Assembly (NCBI GenBank): GCA_022829145.1
Contig: CM040746.1
Span: forward strand, 9,814,684-9,878,683
Direction of reading: 5' to 3'
Origin: Albula goreensis
Taxonomy: Eukaryota; Chordata; Actinopteri; Albuliformes; Albulidae
Length of the DNA: 64,000 nucleotides
Below the pieces are notes generated by a model that was not told where the DNA came from, ran no database searches, and saw nothing but the letters and a program-made list of their open reading frames with translations. Every line of letters begins with the position of its first letter. The first letter of the stretch is position 1. Made by a program: the position numbers and the translations under genes. Positions 36,952-48,370 of this stretch are shown one piece after another.

Positions 36952-39027
36952 CATTTCAGCTGGTCGCATCTTATTTATTTTCCTGCTATTTTCACTTTTG
37001 ACCCATAAAGTCATGTGTCAAGACTTCCCTGGACCCACAAAGTTTGAAGTACTCATCTGCCAACACCGGGTGTAGATAGGGTCACGACCCACCGCTCCTT
37101 CCTGTGCTCTGGCCCACCTCCTCCACATTGAAAAGAGCAGGAGGAGACAGGTTTGAGGGTCCTCTGTGGTCTCGACCTTTACCCCTGTGTGGAGAGAGCC
37201 CAGGGCTTCAATTCAGCCTAATCAGCTGCAGATTCTCTCGCTGACCTGCATGGTAATAAACGTCCAAGACACACAAGACATTTTCAAAGGTTAACCTACT
37301 TTAGATTACTGCTCCATGCCTAACGTCCGTGTGTCCTCTGTGCCTTTTTATCCTTTTGTTTAACACCAGAAATTTGCATATCTACAATATGTCCATTACG
37401 TAACCCAGAGTACAATCTGTACACTTTAAAAATGTTAACTGCATACGTAATAAGATAAATTAAAATCTAGTCTCACTCTAAATTCATTTGTCATGTTTTT
37501 ATATATATTTATAGTAATTGTTGTTCTCCAAGAGTAATTTCACTGCAGTTCATGTTTAACCTGACTGAACTGTTAACTGAAGTTCAGTGAATCAGTATTG
37601 TTTTAAAGAAACTATTTGTTCATTAATATTTCCTGCATAATGCTTGTCTAGACATCCAATAATCAGTAAGTCAGTGTACTGTTGTATCTTCTTTTTTGTT
37701 TGTTAATTTTTAGCTTTTCATTCACCTGCTTGGCAAATTTTTATACTCCACTGGGGTTAGTTCTCTGAACCATAAGACACGTGGAACACTTTCCCAGGAC
37801 TTCGTGAGCCGTTTCCCATGGTAACAGAGCCGGCTGTCCAATCATGGTCCTTTGCTGTTTATTAACTGAGTTAAATATATTTTTGCCTCATTTCCCTTCC
37901 ATGTTTAAAGGCCAAATTATTTCTTACCCTTTGAATCACTTGGTGTAAGCCCAAGAGAACAGACTTTTAAAAAACTACAACATAAAAACATGTAATAATC
38001 TCATGGTCTACATCTACAGTTAACTATAGCTGCAGTCATCCATGAATTTACATCTACAAACAACTGCTCACACCATTATCTCAACCTGCTAGGTTTCTCT
38101 GCTGCTCACCAACTCTTTATATCAATAACGAAGTTAGGGGTGAGATTAAACATAAGAAAAATCAACCTCTTGTTGTTCTTACAATACCAAGACCATCTCA
38201 TCATGCTTCTTGGTAATGAGAGGTCTTAGCCCCAAACAAACAAAAATGGTTAAGAAATATGCATGCTTGAGCTTTCTTTGGGTAAATATAGCTGTTTAAA
38301 TTAGGTCTCAAAAGAGTGTTACGTGACGCTGTGGGATGGAGAGATTACAGGTCTGACTTCCAAGGTAGCGGTCAACGATATAGTTTTATAAGAATATAAG
38401 TTCAATCATTATGACCTTTGCTAGGCCCATGCTCAATATTTGCATCAATTATTTAACATGCAATCCGCCGTTTTTCTCAATACAGCCTAAAAGCTCTTCT
38501 TTTCGGATACATTTCGCAAGGAGGTTTGTGTACATATTTTGTCTGGCTGTTTGTTAGCCATGCTCTTTACATATTGATTCATTTGTAGCTGGAATCTTGC
38601 ACTGTGTAGCGATGATGGGAAAAATGAGGGTCCATGAACCCAATAAAGGCTGAAGCCATAATTAGCCGTCAATCACTTGCGTCTGAACAAATTTTTAAAA
38701 AATGTATCGGTTCAGATCAGCATGTCACACGGTAGCACTTAATTTCACGGCACTTCATTCTTCAATCACCGCTGTAAAGTTATGACATTTGAGCATGCCT
38801 CTGTGTAGTCTGAATGCGTTTGTGTGGCATATTCATCTCACATTCGGAGCATTGTGGACATCCATTAAACATGGAGACGACCCCCTCCCAAGCGTTATGA
38901 TGAAGAGCCACTGTTAAATTTACTGCTATAATAAGATTGCAATCTTGCACTTCCTACAGTGACCAGCCATGTTCATTTCTCACACATAAATTAAAGTGTG
39001 ATACATCATATTCCCAGCTGGCTGGGT
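36952..39027. other. Unique DNA with regulatory candidate, no gene seen
   Basis: 37080-37275 is GC-richer and ends with CTAATCAGCTGCAG and GGTAATAAACG. 38450-38870 is listed separately. A 7-bp inverted repeat CTGAACT...AGTTCAG is at about 37564-37586. Nothing coding was recognised. Confidence 0.4.
38450..38870. promoter_or_regulatory. Candidate conserved non-coding element
   Basis: Repeat-free and CpG-retaining, with CCATAATTAGCCGTCAATCA (38656-38675), CACTTAATTTCACGGCAC and TCTTCAATCACCGC. The minus-strand frame 38487-38672 is short and unrecognised. The composition matches other enhancer candidates in this window. Confidence 0.32.
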
Positions 39028-39141
39028 CAAATCTGTGTGTGCGCATGTGTGTGTGTATGTGTGTGTTATGTATATATATATATATATTTATATATAAAGC
39101 ACACACACATATACACACACACATGCTCACACACAGATTTG
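39028..39141. repeat. Long TG/TA/CA palindrome, arms about 55 bp
   Basis: The left arm runs CAAATCTGTGTGTGCGCATG, then TG repeats, then TATATATA. The right arm is its reverse complement and ends ACATGCTCACACACAGATTTG. The unique edges CAAATCTG and CAGATTTG are exact complements, so the symmetry is not just opposing simple repeats. The arms differ by a few substitutions and small length changes. The transcript could form a near-complete hairpin; as DNA it could extrude a cruciform. Confidence 0.92.
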
Positions 39142-40914
39142 GTGGATGTTGGTTGGTTATTGGTTGGAAATCTGGTGGTCTTTTGGTAAGCCTGGTGGCA
39201 CATTTGTAGCTCTGCTGTAACCAATCAACGACCGATAATCTGCAGGCATCTGCTCCCAGTTTATTCCTGCCACACCGCACTATTGCCCAGTATTGTTTCC
39301 TCAGTCTGCTAATCAGATAACACTGGCAGTCCGAATGTCCCAAACAAATGTTTTAACATTCACGGCCAACTGTGGCTAACCTTTGTCAAGGTCAAACAGC
39401 TCCTCTGTTAATCACCAGCATTGGAGCACGGTTGGGTACATCTAATATGTCCAAATACACATCTACGGATCAGCAGCCTCACTGGCCAGAGATTGATACA
39501 TTGTAACAGATCAACATTTAGTCGACTCATGTTTGCCAAAGAGGAAACCACACAAGAGCCAATCTGGATTATTTTCTAGGTCATTCCTGGTTGTCAATGT
39601 TGGAACATTCTTGTTGACAATTTTCGTTGATCCCGAGCAAGCATATTGCTAGCCCAGTAATGAGAACATAGCCAAAGCTATCTGGCCAACTAGGTTGCAT
39701 TTAAGCTTGATTTATTGTTCAACAACAAGATTATGAGTAATATAGTTACAAGGTTGTTTTGGGGTAAGAGAAAGGGTTCTTTGTGTTTTCAGTGCAACCT
39801 ACACACAAGGTCTTTGTGACCAAAGTGAAACAGAACACTACGTATAGTCTCTGTTCCAGTCACTGTTCGACTGGTGACTATTATTTAACTGGTGCTAAAG
39901 AGGCTTCATTTTTGATTATGCCTCCGACTGCTTTGGAGTGCAAGTAAAGTCAACAGGGAAGCAGGTGAGTGTGAGTGTTAATTCTAAAACCCAGATGAAG
40001 ACATGTTATTTTGGGAGTGCACGGAGGCTCTTGTTGTAAAATGAGAGATAATGTTTTTGAGGGTATTTATCAGAGCCATGTCTCACAGAATACATTTATG
40101 AGTAGTCATTAAAGAACAATCTTTGGTAATTTTCTGAGTGCCCATTAGAATACAATCACAGGTAAAACACTGTATTCTTAAGGACTCATTACAGGGCAGG
40201 AAATGGAACATGGAAATGTCAAGATAGACAAAATTTTCTTTTCTTAAGTTTATTATATTTCCCACATCAATTTATAAAGATACTTTTTGATACACTTACG
40301 AAATACATTTCGTCCTCTACTGTCATTTTAGATAAAGTGGGAGGGCGTAATAAAAGAAAGCAAAAATGTGAAGTATTTTGACATTTTTGTTTTTGCAGGA
40401 GCAATGTCACTGCAGGACATGGTCACTGGCCCTTGCTGTCTTTTTGTTTAATCAATGTTACCTGTAAATTATTAGTCAGTGAATGAAAGCTGACCTGTGA
40501 TTTAAATAAAGTAAATTAAGGATTTTTTTTCTCTCTCTCTCTCCCCTACCCCACAAAGACGTGCTATAAATCATGTCTGAGAGGCAGGGAGTCATTTTTA
40601 ATGCACCTGAGCGTTTGATATTTCTCAGAGGGAGAGCTTTTCTGCTTAGCTGGCTCTTTCTGGAGCCATATGAAGGGGGGGGCGGTGGTGGTAAAAAAGT
40701 AGAGAGAGAGTTTGGGAATCTCGCCGGGCCGGACTGCGGGACCTGGCGCTGACGCCCGTTCAGGCCCTCGCGTTGGCAGCTCGTCCTGACTCTGCGTCGC
40801 CGCGGTGACACGCTGTAATTAGGTGTCAAACAGTGATGCCGGCGTGCCTCGGAGAGCTGCGTCACGGCCCCTGCCTCGTACTGCTGACGATTCCGCAACC
40901 GAATGCCACCGCGG
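39142..40914. other. Unique DNA, no gene seen
   Basis: 40690-40914 is the most GC-rich part (CCGGGCCGGACTGCGGGACC) and contains GCTGTAATTAGGTGTCAAAC, an enhancer-like word. It is covered by a minus-strand open frame (40476-41198, 240 codons), which runs on into the polypyrimidine tract and is treated as non-coding. An exon-like piece AGGCTTCATTTTTGATTATG... followed by GTGAGTG (39899-39964) has a weak acceptor. Confidence 0.35.
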
Positions 40915-41062
40915 CGTGCGTGTTCTCTCCCTCTCCCCCCTACCTCTCCCTCTCTCATTCTCTCCTTCCTTATCCCTCTTCCTCCCTCCTTCTCTCTAAT
41001 TCTCTCACTCCTTCTTGCTCTTGCTCCTTCCTTCACACTCTTTCCCTCTAACTCTCTCAGCG
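40915..41062. repeat. Polypyrimidine tract (CT-rich, about 145 bp)
   Basis: Nearly pure C/T on the plus strand with interruptions (TTCTCTCCCTCTCCCCCCTA, then repeated CTCCTTCC and CTCTCTAATTCTCTCACTCC). Its complement encodes the Arg/Glu/Gly-rich middle of the 240-codon minus-strand frame. Long homopurine-homopyrimidine DNA can form triplex (H-DNA). Confidence 0.9.
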
Positions 41063-41209
41063 CTGAAGGGAACAGCTCAGAGATCTTGCGACACATACCA
41101 CTGATAATGTCTGCAGAACATTTATACCACATGGAGAGGCGACAGCTCCAGTGGAGAAACCCATTGAGACACTGAGTATCTTTCAGTGCCAAAAACATAC
41201 CTCTTAGTC

Positions 41210-41233
41210 ATTATTAATATTATTATTATTATT
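41210..41233. repeat. (ATT)n short repeat
   Basis: ATTATTAATATTATTATTATTATTG-type run of about 24 bases, followed by short TTTGATATTTAT repeats to about 41290. Confidence 0.9.
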
Positions 41234-41326
41234 GATACATTTTGATATTTATCAAAATTTGATATAGATACAATTTGATATTTATACAATGTGACCCTCT
41301 CAAAGGTTTGACTTCCACCCATGACA

Positions 41327-41419
41327 CAAGCACACACACAAACATACATGTGTGAAATGATGGGTAAAGTGTAACCTGTGTAACTCATACGCCCACACAC
41401 ACACACACACACAGACACA
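41327..41419. repeat. CA-rich simple sequence in two blocks
   Basis: CACACACACAAACATACATG at 41331-41350 and a pure CA run at 41393-41413, separated by unique sequence. Confidence 0.9.
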
Positions 41420-41695
41420 TATGCAAGGTTTTGGGTTCCCAAGCCAGTGATTATTCTTCTCACCTGTCCCTTTGCCCCCAGGAAGTAATCCTCATTACAG
41501 TGGCATGTCCGCAGGAAGTGACAACACCTTGGGGGTGTCACAGGAGGTCAGTTGGAGACATTGCCATCGTACCCGAGAGCACAAAACTTACCCTGGATTT
41601 CCTCAGTAAATATCCCTGCTGTGCATGTGTGCAGAACGGCAGAGACACACGTCAGTCTGCCAACCTTATTAATGATGTAATTCCAATGCAACATC

Positions 41696-41720
41696 GAAGG
41701 AAGGAAGGAAGGAAGGAAGG
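41696..41720. repeat. (GAAG)6 microsatellite
   Basis: Uninterrupted GAAG units over 25 bases. Simple repeat. Confidence 0.95.
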
Positions 41721-42757
41721 TCTTGAATGTTGCATTGCCCTGTGTCCCTGTGTTTGTTTCAGGAGCTCGCTCAGTCGGGGCCCAAGGGAACGGGCCAATC
41801 CACTCAACCGTGCATTGTTGGGTGACGGTCAGCATCCCTGTGAATTTGACATTTAGCTTCACAGACTCCTTGGAGAACACAGTATGAAGCACAGTTTTGT
41901 ATTATTTGTTGTGTGCAGCTAAAAAGCAAGCATCAAGTTTTCATGAAAAAAAAATCATGGAATTTTCTGAGTGAAGACAACACAGGGTGTGTTAAAATAG
42001 AGCTTAATAAAAAAAGTGACTTTCCACATCAAGTTTAGTTGAGTGGATCCATCTTATCTTTGACCCTTGTCTCAAGATTTGACTGGTTTAAATGATGGAC
42101 ATCACACCAGCCTTTGGAAGACTTAGCAGATGAATTTGCAATCTAAATCTGCAATAAAGCTCAGCTCACAAGCTAAGCTGATCTTCCATTGAGCTTTCTC
42201 CCTCTTATTTTCATTATTCTGATGGCAAATTGCTAAATAAAGTAATTAAATAAATAACATCAGGGAGTTGATACTGCAAAGTGTAACTGTCTCATGGTTT
42301 GTTTATTGTTTTTAGTGGGTAATTGTCATCTGACAGCCATAAAACCAGAGTGACAGTCTTTAAATGAGCGTGGTGCTCTTCCCCTGTAATTACAGACGCT
42401 GTGCACTGAACCCAGCGATCCTCCAACCAACATGTCACATGCCACGTTTCCTCAGGTTTACAAATGTGACTATTTGAGATAAGCTCAGCTGCAGGCTCTT
42501 CTTCTGGTAGTTAAATCACCCCACAGATATTTTTTTTCTCCTATGTGAATACCACCAGCCAGGATTGCCAGATCATTAATATATGCTGAATTGTTCAAAA
42601 AATCCACCAAAAGTAGTTTTTTAACCATATCCGAAGGGTGACAGCATTTCCTTGATGTTTATGAGCTTTACCCTGGGATTCTATAACACCCAGAGTTGAG
42701 CTGACTAAGGTAAAAAAAAAAAAACATATCCATGTAACTGGCAGGTAAGTCATTATT
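41721..42757. other. Unique DNA, no gene seen
   Basis: CpG-bearing at 41760-41880, then AT-rich. No repeat family or coding region was recognised. Confidence 0.45.
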
Positions 42758-42955
42758 ACATTTAGTATTTTAAGCATTTAGCAGATATAAACAGAATTTT
42801 ACATATTATCTGTTTATATAGCTGGATATTTACTGAAGCATCTCAGGTGAAGTACCTTACTTTAGTGTACAATGATAGTGTCAAAGCTGGGAATTAAACC
42901 TGCAGTTCTTGTGTTAAAAGACCAGATCCCTAACCAGTACACTACAGTACACCAC
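42758..42955 (-). repeat. Near-full-length SINE (copy 4)
   Basis: Read on the minus strand, TAGTGTACTGGTTAGGGATC is the tRNA-like head with an A-box-like segment, and GCAGGTTTAATTCCCAGC contains the B box (GGTTTAATTCC, complement of 42890-42900). TGCTTCAGTAAATATCCAGC is the middle and TCTGCTAAATGCTTAAAATA the end. The part holding CTGGATAAGA is altered. Confidence 0.75.
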
Positions 42956-44445
42956 CTCCCCGTATGGCTGTATGGGACGTATCAGCACTTAGGCAGGATG
43001 TGTGACCTGAGAGCAGTGTTTCTGAATCTATGGCTTTCTCACCTGATTGGATTACTTTTAAACCCTAGTCTATGCCCATTGGCTCAAGTGACAGCTCAAA
43101 GGAGAGACTACCCCTCTGACATGAGCTCAGTAAACCATGCCCAAATCCTTATCTTAAGAACAGGGAAGGAATTGTGAAACTGATGACAGACCAGCTTTCT
43201 TGATATTGCTCGTTCTGTTTCGGGATGCTTTTCCCAAACCTGGGAACGCTGCCTTTGAGTCTTGAACAGGATTAATCTTGACTGTTCTGGGGGCGGGGCT
43301 GAGCTGGGGGGTGGGATCTAATGTACCTGAAAGGCCTGCTTGGCTCATTTTCAGGTGATACACTGCACTGTAAAAGCTGCCAATGGTGCTGTACAAATAT
43401 CCAAGTCTGGAAATTTATATCATTAATAGTAAGACTATTTGGGCCTTTAAAGTTAGGTTTTTAATTTCCCGAAAAAAACAAAATAACACTTGCCATGATG
43501 AACATTCTCATAAATATCACAGACGTGATATGGCTATACTATTTACTGACCAAATGAGTGAGTATAACTCCTCCATGGCCTTCCACAGACTCCTACTTCT
43601 TTGGGTGAAATCAGGAAGTAAGTTTAGCTGGGACTGCCTGTAATGACTCGGTAATGACTTGGTTGCTAATGGAGCGGGGTTTCAGGGGTGTGGAGGCGGG
43701 AAGGGGGGGAGGGTTGGTAGGGGGAGTCATCGATCCACCATCCTCTGGTCCATGGCCCATTTCCTGTGTGTTCCGCCACCGTGTCTCCACTCCCTCGCGC
43801 TCCACGGAGATGTGGAATAATCCGCTGAAGTGGAAAACCACAAAGTGACGAATAGCTCTGGCTATGCCCAGCACTGCTCGGCTGAGCCACTTTCGTTTTC
43901 ACAAAAAGTTTTTGGAGTTAACATTTTTCATTTTCATCATTTATTTCATTAAGTAAGAAGATGTCCAGGGCATTTTTTTAAGAAGAATGTGCATTTGAGA
44001 AAGCAGGGAGCAGGATATACTAGTAATGAACATTGACCAGAGTCATTACAGCTTTTAATGGATAAATTCTTCCAAAAAAAATACCCCACAAGGACTTTTT
44101 TAAAATTATAACTCATGATAACAGATGTAAGACTAAAAATATTCAAACCTAACTTCACCCTTGGTTTCTAAGTCATCTAAATTTTTGTGAAAATGCATAT
44201 AATTTGAGCAGCGAGCCTTCACAGGAAAAATTTCGAAGGTGTTTCAACTTCACCTGCTGCTTTCTTAATTTATGTCAACTAATTTTATCAAGTCGAGTGC
44301 AACCAAATATTGAAGTAACAAATTAACTGATGTATTTCAGTAAAATCTTCTGAGTAATTACAAGTGTATGCACAAAGTTTTAATACAAAATCATGCAGAC
44401 TCGGTTGTACAGCTGCTTGGAAAATTGCAGTTGATTGAACTTAGA
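42956..44445. other. Unique DNA with a G-rich cluster, no gene seen
   Basis: 43676-43725 is a strong G-quadruplex-capable stretch, listed separately. The overlapping frames at 43611-43902 on both strands are not recognised. The rest is unremarkable. Confidence 0.4.
43676..43725 (+). other. G-quadruplex-capable G-rich run
   Basis: Six G runs of three or more in 50 bases: GGGG, GGGG, GGG, GGGGGGG, GGG and GGGGG, with short loops. It satisfies the usual four-run folding rule more than once on the plus strand. Confidence 0.8.
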
Positions 44446-44640
44446 TTTTACATTTCATTTAGGCATTGAACAGATGTTCTTATCTAGTGCAACTTTACAG
44501 TTTACATCTCTACATAGTACCCATTTATACAGCTGGATATTTTAGTTCCAGGACTCAAGAAGACAACAGCAGTGCCCTGTATGAGAACTGACCCCACCAT
44601 CTCTGAGTTGGTAAACCTTAACAATTACGCTGCACTGCTG
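44446..44640 (-). repeat. Near-full-length SINE (copy 5)
   Basis: The plus-strand order TTTACATTTCATTTAGGCAT, GATGTTCTTATCTAGTGCAA, TACCCATTTATACAGCTGGA, ACAACAGCAGTGCCC, TAACAATTACGCTGCACTGC is the reverse of the SINE at 32424. The B-box part is decayed. About 195 bp. Confidence 0.75.
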
Positions 44641-46909
44641 CTCAGAAGTAATTGAAATCAATAGATTGAACAGATTGCATGTTCTACCATGAGGCCAGAG
44701 ATTTGTCTTCATTTTAACTGTCCATACCATACCATGACATGACATGCTAATATAAATACACTTACATTAATGTTTTACAATATGCGTGGTAATGTTTATT
44801 AAAACCCAGTCAAAAAGGTTAACCGAGCAACATATCATTTTCAATTGGTTGGACAGACAAACAAACCATATTTCCCATCATGAACCACAGGTGGAATTAG
44901 CGTAAAACACTCCCAGTCAGATGTATGCTGAATGAACTTAAGGAAACTTCATGTTCTTAAACAAAGACATTTACTCTCGTCACCTCAAGTTTAAACTTTC
45001 AAATGTTCAAGAACCTGTGAATCCAGACATTAAAACATGCAAGATCTCGCATTGCTCAAATTTCCATTCCAGAATTTTTAGAGCACTAAAGTTTTCTAAA
45101 CTTATTATTTTGGGTCAGCATAATAATTTTTTGATTTGTAGCTGAATAAACAACAATGATTAAATCAACTGACATGCAAAATCTGTTCTGACAGAATGTT
45201 ACAGATGGTTATGTGAATATATTATCCATCAATAATGGAAATAATATAATGATGGAAATATGAATACAGCAGTGTCCTGAAGGCAGTTCCACTCCAGACA
45301 AAAGATTAAATGAGAAGCTGAACAAAATACACATTTATTTGTTCATGGCATAAATTGTTCTAGTGCAATGAAAGAGGAGAAAGTTAGAACATTTGAGTGC
45401 AACAGATCAGTCTTTTAAATGATTTTTTCATGCAACACTTGTAACCAATATGCAGTTTGCTCTTAATGCATTTGTTACATTTATTGACAGGTGGTGAAAA
45501 AGCATTGAAAGAAGACATGTTTGGCAAAATTGGATAAACCGACATCGTTTACTTCATGAGGTGCTAAGGACAGCCTGTATGCACTGTGGCTTAGAGTGTA
45601 GCGCCATTTGTCGTTCTGCAAATGGAAAACGACACCGACCAATCAACCGCTTGATGGAAGTGGAAATGCTGTCTCCGGCATTGTTATAGGACATCCTCTT
45701 AATGCTCTATGGGACTGACATAGTGTAACTGAGAAGGCCCTGACATACGGATAACGTCAGCGTCATGCTCCTTTAACCGTCAGACAACCACTTATGCTCT
45801 GCGGACAAGAGCCTTGTCATCTTAAAAGACACCCTGCTCTGTAGCTAAAAAACTACTTTGACATGGGGTGAAAACGATCACCATCGATACCACTATGTAC
45901 TGAATGACGTGAAACTTTCCTTCTAAGGGGATCAATGCCACCAGACTGTGCCTGGAAAACACACACCCCATGACTACAGAAACAGAGAGTCCTTCAGGGC
46001 TGTCATAATGTAGTCTTCATTTGGTTGGTCTTCTACCTGTATGTGGTACTGTGTTCAGTGTTGAGTATAGTTAATGTAAACTATTTTAGCCTCATGTATG
46101 ACTTCATTTCTTCCACAAAAGAGGAAAAAAAACTGACAATAGAAACACATTTTCATTCCATTAAAATTTTAATGGATGATTTGATTCCATTACTCCTGAT
46201 ACTCCTGTGCCATTTGTCTCATCCAGAGTTTAAAATTATTTGGTTATATCCTGACAAGAGAAATGGCAAAATATAACCTGTCCATGTTTAAATGGTTTTA
46301 CATGTGCATTTCTCTTACAGAGTTTTAGTAAGTAAAGTCATCAACAGATAATGAACCTAAAATTCTAATCACTTGTCTTGGATAATCTACCAAACCTCTT
46401 CTGTTTTAAAGAAACAGAAGTGAAACACTTAGCTTGTGCTCAGTCTGTCCACTACAGTTTTAAATAAATATATTTGAAGAGAAGAGCTAATAACAAGGAT
46501 GTAAATTAGGTCAATGGTAACTGTTATACCTCAAGAACCACTGCCATGTTGAATAGGAACTTTCATTATGTCTTCATTTGAAAGGATTTCATGGCATTAA
46601 ACCTTAACTGTTATGAGGGACTGTAAGAAATTTCACAAGGCAGAAATGGGGGAATGATTTCCAGCTCTCTGTCTCTTTATGCACCTGCAAATATGCAAAT
46701 GAAATCATGAAGCTTGTGTCAAAAAAAATAATATAAGGACATTTTCCTCTTCACCAATCACAGAGAAGATGCCATTCACCCAACATTGTCTGAACATCAG
46801 GGTAAGGTGTTGCTGTCAGCCTTGGTCTCTTGCTGTTTCCAGGGTTACCAAGACTCCTAACCATGGTGACAGCCTAATGATAGGGTCAGCAGGTCAGATG
46901 CACAGGTCT
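44641..46909. other. Unique DNA, no gene seen
   Basis: Contains a 20-bp palindrome at 46157-46176, listed separately, and an exon-like piece at 46766-46803 (AATCACAG acceptor, GTAAGG donor) judged to be chance. 45550-45790 is CpG-bearing unique DNA. No gene is recognised. Confidence 0.4.
46157..46176. other. Perfect 20-bp palindrome
   Basis: TCCATTAAAATTTTAATGGA is its own reverse complement. The symmetry continues outward with one bulge (TCAT-T-CC against GGATGA). The AT-rich core fits a dimeric homeodomain or MADS-like site as well as chance. Confidence 0.95.
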
Positions 46910-47145
46910 AGGTGTATGTGTGTCTGCACAGTGGTAATCCACACATGTGTTTGTGCCTGAATTGAGTTTGTGTGTGCGCACTGTGTCAGTGAATGCATGC
47001 ACAAGTACGTGTATGCATGTGTGTGTGCAGGCTGGAGTGCACCTGTGTACATGCAAATATATGTGTGCACATTTGATATGTCCTGTGTCATGGCACGTGT
47101 ATGTGTGTGTGAGAGAGTGTGTGTGTGCATGCATGTGTTTTTGTG
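46910..47145. repeat. Decayed TG-rich array
   Basis: About 235 bases of interrupted TG dinucleotides with GTGCATGCATG motifs. Overlapping frames on both strands are repeat-derived. Confidence 0.9.
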
Positions 47146-47734
47146 GTTAAGTGCTCTCTGATTTGGTGTAAATGTACTTTGTGAAGCTTCTCCAACTGGA
47201 TATCTGGACTGCACATCAAAAAAAGGCTTGCATATCTTTTTTTGCATTCCTTCTTTACCAGAATGTGTAAATCTGGACATTCACTGAAATACATTTCATT
47301 CAAAATATCCTGCAGGAAATGGACTCCCTCCAGTTCTCTGTTTGTGTTTGTTTGTTTCTTTTAGTTACAACCAGATGTCGTTTTTCCATTTCCACAAAAG
47401 CAATCTCAGAAATGATCCGTTCCCTAAATGAAATGTTCTTTTTTTAATGCATAATAGGTTTCAGGATGTGGACTTCAGGATCTCAGTCAACAGCCTGCAG
47501 CCTCTTTATTTCACGTCAGATTACAGCCCATGAACCATTTTTCAATAGGTATAGCCTAGAATCATGAAATGTCCAAAAATATTATAGCATAATGAATGAC
47601 TTTTAATTGGGGCTCTGGCTTTTGTGTGCCACTGAGAGATGTGTATCTATATTTACCTGGCAAAATTATGATAAGGACTTTATATACAGTAATACTGTAC
47701 ATGTATAAATATTTTTTCTTGAGTATATAATGCA

Positions 47735-47778
47735 TGTGAGTGTGTGGGTATGTGCGTGTGTGTGTGTGTGTGTGTGTT
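47735..47778. repeat. TG microsatellite
   Basis: GTGAGTGTGTGGGTATGTGC followed by a pure (GT) run ending at 47777. Confidence 0.93.
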
Positions 47779-47830
47779 CTGAACCATACATGAAATGTAC
47801 AAGAAGGGTAAAAGAACAGATAATTTTCCA

Positions 47831-48103
47831 ATTTAGAATGGCCTAGACAAAGTCCAGACCTAAACCCCATTTAGATGTGGTGGCAAGAACTGAAACAAGC
47901 ACTTTATGCTTGAAAGCCATCCAATGTCACTGAGCTGAAGCAGTTCTGCAAGGCGGACAGGGCCAAAATTCCTCTGTGGTGCTCTGAGAGGACTGTGAGA
48001 GACTGATCAATAACCATAGGAAGTGTTTAGATGCAGTCATTGCTTCTAAATGTGGCGTAACCTCGTTATTGAGTATAAGGGGGCACTTACTTCTTCACAC
48101 CAT
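47831..48103 (+). pseudogene. Tc1-like transposase C-terminal remnant
   Basis: From 47839 the frame reads WPRQSPDLNPI, then a TAG, then MWWQELKQALYA, another stop, then KPSNVTELKQFCKADRAKIP and CSERTVRD before a further stop. This is the C-terminal end of a Tc1/mariner-superfamily transposase, where SPDLNPIE carries the third catalytic acid of the DDE triad; here that Glu codon position is TAG. Downstream TTGAGTATAAGGGGGCACTT and ACTTCTTCACAC continue the element's 3' non-coding end. The 5' part (DNA-binding domain, first two catalytic acids) is absent: just upstream is a TG microsatellite and unrelated sequence. It is a dead fragment with several stops and at least one frameshift near 47990. 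Confidence 0.85.
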
Positions 48104-48117
48104 GACACTGAGTATGC

Positions 48118-48370
48118 ACGCACAACCACACACACAAACACACACACACACACACACACAAGAACAAACACACATTCACACACAAAGACATGCACAGACA
48201 CAAAAACATGCACACACATACATGCAGTCACACAAACACAAAACACAAAAATACACATATTCACATGAAAGTACACACATAAACAAATGCTAATATATGA
48301 TTATGAATTAGTAACACATGCTTGCACTCACACACTCTCTCTCTCTCACACACACACACATGCAGACACA
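48118..48370. repeat. CA-rich array, decayed
   Basis: About 250 bases of interrupted CA (pure run near 48142-48161, then ACACAAAGACATGC-type units, and a second block at 48329-48360 with a CTCTCTCTCTC run). It directly follows the Tc1 remnant. Confidence 0.92.

Noticed and set aside
40476..41198. 240-codon minus-strand open frame, longest in the window
   Set aside because: The centre is the complement of a polypyrimidine tract (Arg/Glu/Gly-rich). There is no recognisable domain and no splice or promoter context; the N-terminal part is also unrecognised.
41431..41856. 141-codon plus-strand frame
   Set aside because: It crosses the (GAAG)6 repeat (Lys-Glu-Gly run) and unique DNA without any recognised motif; the minus strand is also open over much of it.
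46766..46803. 38-nt segment between CACAG and GTAAGG
   Set aside because: Two frames are open but it is too short; such pairs are expected by chance several times in this window.
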